From the NCBI GenBank assembly GCA_964657565.1, contig CAZZVQ010000006.1, positions 20,768 through 84,767 on the forward strand: a DNA stretch of 64,000 nt, written 5' to 3'. This DNA comes from JAVVHH01 sp964657565 (GTDB lineage Bacteria > Pseudomonadota > Alphaproteobacteria > Acetobacterales > Acetobacteraceae). A program made the position numbers and the translations under genes. Of the stretch, positions 62,460 through 64,000 are shown one piece after another (positions within the stretch are counted from its first letter, which is position 1; every line of letters starts with the position of its first letter). Under the pieces are notes generated by a model. That model had not been told where the DNA came from, did not search any database, and worked only from the letters and a program-made list of their open reading frames with translations.

Positions 62460-63695
62460 ATGAGCGCCGTGCTGCAAAGCCAAGCGCGGCCGTGGCTGAC
62501 GCTGATCGGCATCGGCGACGACGGGGTCGACGGGCTCGTGCCGGCGGCGCGGGCGGTGATCGCGGGGGCCTCGCTGGTGGTCGGTGGGATCAGGCATTTG
62601 CGGCTGGCGGCGGCGTTGATCCGGGGCGAGACGATGGCATGGCCAAGCCCGATGCAGGGTGGCTACGCGGCGATCCTGGCGCGGGCCGGGCGGGATGTGG
62701 TGGTGCTGGCGTCGGGCGATCCGTTCTGCTTCGGGGTGGGCAGTGCGCTGGCGGCGTTGGTGCCGGCGCGGGAGATCGCCTGCATTCCGGCGCCCTCCGC
62801 CTTCGCGTTGGCGGCGGCGCGGCTGGGGTGGGCGCAGCAGGATGTGCTGACGGTCTCGTTCTGCGGGCGGCCTTTGGCGGCGGTGATCCCATTGCTGCAT
62901 CCGGGGACTCGGTTGCTGGCGCTCTCGGCGGACGCATCGACGCCGGCCGCGTTGGCCAAGCTGTTGGTGGCGCGTGGTTTCGGGCCGTCCAGGCTGCATG
63001 TGTTGGAGGCGCTCGGCGGGAAGCGGGAGCGGGTGCGGTCGGTGGTGGCGGCGTCGGGTGTTCCGGGGGATGTCGGGGCGCTGAACATGATGGCGGTCGA
63101 GGTCGCCGCCGGGCCGGAGGCGAGGGTGCTGCCGCTGGCGGCCGGGTTGCCGGATGGGTTGTTCGAGCATGATGGGCAGCTCACCAAGCAGGAGGTCCGG
63201 GCGGTGACGCTGGCGGCGCTGGCGCCGTGCCCGGGGCAGATGCTGTGGGATGTGGGCGCCGGGTCCGGCGCGGTGTCGATCGAGTGGTGCTTGCGCGGGC
63301 GCGGCACGCGGGCGCTGGCGATCGAGGCACGCGCGGACCGGGCGGCGCGGGCGGCGCGCAATGCGCTGTCGCTGGGGGCGGTGGCGGTCGAGGTGGTGAC
63401 CGGGGCGGCGCCGGCGGTGCTGGCGGGTCTGCCGCCGCCGGATGCGGTGTTCGTGGGCGGCGGGCTGCAGGGGGAGGGCGTGCTCGAGGCGGTGTGGGGG
63501 GCGCTGCGTCCGGGCGGGCGGCTGGTCGCCAATGCGGTGGCGCTCGATACCCAGGCGGTGTTGTTCGACGCGCAGGCCCGGCTGGGTGGCACGCTGACCC
63601 GGATTGCGGTCGAGCGGCTTGACCAAATCGGCACGATGCGCGCTTTCCGTCCGGCGATGGCGGTGGTGCAATGGGCAGTGACGAAGTGCGGTTGA
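62460..63695 (+). CDS. cobL: Precorrin-6Y C5,15-methyltransferase (decarboxylating) CobL
   Basis: A 411-residue fusion of CbiE and CbiT. The N-terminal CbiE part has WLTLIGIGDDGVDGLVPAARAVIAGASLVVGGIRHL-type sequence, VVLASGDPFCFGVGSALAAL and PSAFALAAARLGWAQQDVLTVSFCGRPL. The C-terminal CbiT part has FEHDGQLTKQEVRAVTLAAL, the SAM motif LWDVGAGSGAVSIEWCL and PDAVFVGGGLQGEGVLE. It methylates C5 and C15 and decarboxylates the C12 acetate. The stop overlaps the cobE start region. Confidence 0.97.
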   Translation: MSAVLQSQARPWLTLIGIGDDGVDGLVPAARAVIAGASLVVGGIRHLRLAAALIRGETMAWPSPMQGGYAAILARAGRDVVVLASGDPFCFGVGSALAALVPAREIACIPAPSAFALAAARLGWAQQDVLTVSFCGRPLAAVIPLLHPGTRLLALSADASTPAALAKLLVARGFGPSRLHVLEALGGKRERVRSVVAASGVPGDVGALNMMAVEVAAGPEARVLPLAAGLPDGLFEHDGQLTKQEVRAVTLAALAPCPGQMLWDVGAGSGAVSIEWCLRGRGTRALAIEARADRAARAARNALSLGAVAVEVVTGAAPAVLAGLPPPDAVFVGGGLQGEGVLEAVWGALRPGGRLVANAVALDTQAVLFDAQARLGGTLTRIAVERLDQIGTMRAFRPAMAVVQWAVTKCG

Positions 63696-64000
63696 TCGCA
63701 GGGGTGGGCCTGCGGGCGGGCTGCCCGGCCGGCGAGATCGTGGCGCTGGTCCGGCAGGCGAGTGCGGCGTCGGGGCGGCCGGTCGCAGCCTTGGCGGCGC
63801 CGGCGTTCAAGCGGGACGAGGCCGGGTTGGCGCAGGCGGTGGCGACGTTGGCCGTCGAGTTGATCCTGGTCGAGGATGCCGCGTTGCAGGCGGCGCAGGC
63901 GCGGTGCGTGACGCCGTCGGCGCTCGCGCTGCGGGCGGTGGGCGTGGGGTCGGTGGCGGAGGGATGTGCGTTGGCGGCGGGCGGGGCCGGGTCGCGGCTG
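63671..64000 (+). CDS. cobE: CobE (cobalamin biosynthesis, CbiG C-terminal-like), cut by window edge
   Basis: At least 110 codons are visible with no stop: LIAGVGLRAGCPAGEIVALV, then SGRPVAALAAPAFKRDEAGL, LAVELILVEDAALQAAQ and TPSALALRAVGVGSVAEGCAL. This is the CobE/CbiG-C pattern (GxGxRxG...; AT..FK.DE..L; VGVGSVAEA.AL). CobE is needed for the aerobic pathway but its chemistry is not clear. ATG 63671 overlaps cobL by 25 bp; GTG 63686 is an alternative start. Confidence 0.88.
   Translation, partial: MGSDEVRLIAGVGLRAGCPAGEIVALVRQASAASGRPVAALAAPAFKRDEAGLAQAVATLAVELILVEDAALQAAQARCVTPSALALRAVGVGSVAEGCALAAGGAGSRL

Overview
The window is a high-GC chromosomal segment with dense, mostly translationally coupled genes. 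Gene content (aerobic CobG/CobN cobalamin pathway, GatCAB, yqeY-dnaG-rpoD, ArsR-methyltransferase next to metH, class III PhaE/PhaC, a PEP-CTERM-like protein) points to an alphaproteobacterium, most likely Acetobacteraceae/Rhodospirillales. That placement rests on gene content and protein style, not on a marker tree. I see no rRNA or tRNA genes, IS elements, prophage or CRISPR. No gene-free stretch exceeds 300 bases; the longest (53511-53767) holds a cobalamin riboswitch.

Layout. 1-2060: the start of metH (-), an ArsR/methyltransferase regulator (-), a perfect operator-like palindrome, a small divergent COG0523-like protein lacking a P-loop, and a GNAT acetyltransferase. 2199-12535: a one-directional island with a type I secretion ABC transporter, HlyD adaptor, Sel1-repeat protein, TPR-GT2-GT4 protein, ChW-like protein and GT4 glycosyltransferase, followed by a rhodanese. 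13029-19169 (-): a PEP-carboxylase-like protein with altered active-site motifs, a GNAT, a broken anti-sigma factor, an ECF sigma factor and a PEP-CTERM-like exported protein. 19297-24984: rpoD, dnaG and yqeY (-), divergent from carA, which carries an N-terminal HTH-like fusion and whose promoter spacer is a 17-bp palindrome.

25129-29759: gatC-gatA-gatB (-), then ruvX and a DUF808 membrane protein (+). 29868-39061 (+): 2HCT transporter, NAD-type isocitrate dehydrogenase, acetolactate-synthase-like enzyme, zinc alcohol dehydrogenase, PhaE, PhaC and a large acyl-CoA transferase, the last five genes joined by stop/start overlaps or a 3-bp gap. 39042-43056 (-): alpha/beta hydrolase, PHA depolymerase-type esterase, ribbon-helix-helix regulator with an operator-like repeat cluster, beta-lactamase-fold hydrolase, AroM remnant and cupin. 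43130-47905 (-): TPR lipoprotein, CpaD-like lipoprotein, CpaC secretin, lytic transglycosylase, GT87-type membrane protein and a 58-codon small protein, resembling part of a Tad/Flp pilus locus.

49003-64000: cobalamin biosynthesis: cobC, cbiB, cobQ-cobO-cobU, a cobalamin riboswitch, a DUF1636 protein, cobW, cobN, cobG, cobH, cobI, cobJ, cobK, cobL and the start of cobE. The main oddity is cobN: a palindromic repeat of about 95 bp lies inside it and the reading frame differs on the two sides; a second palindromic element forms its 3' end. cobK is encoded antisense within the plus-strand run.
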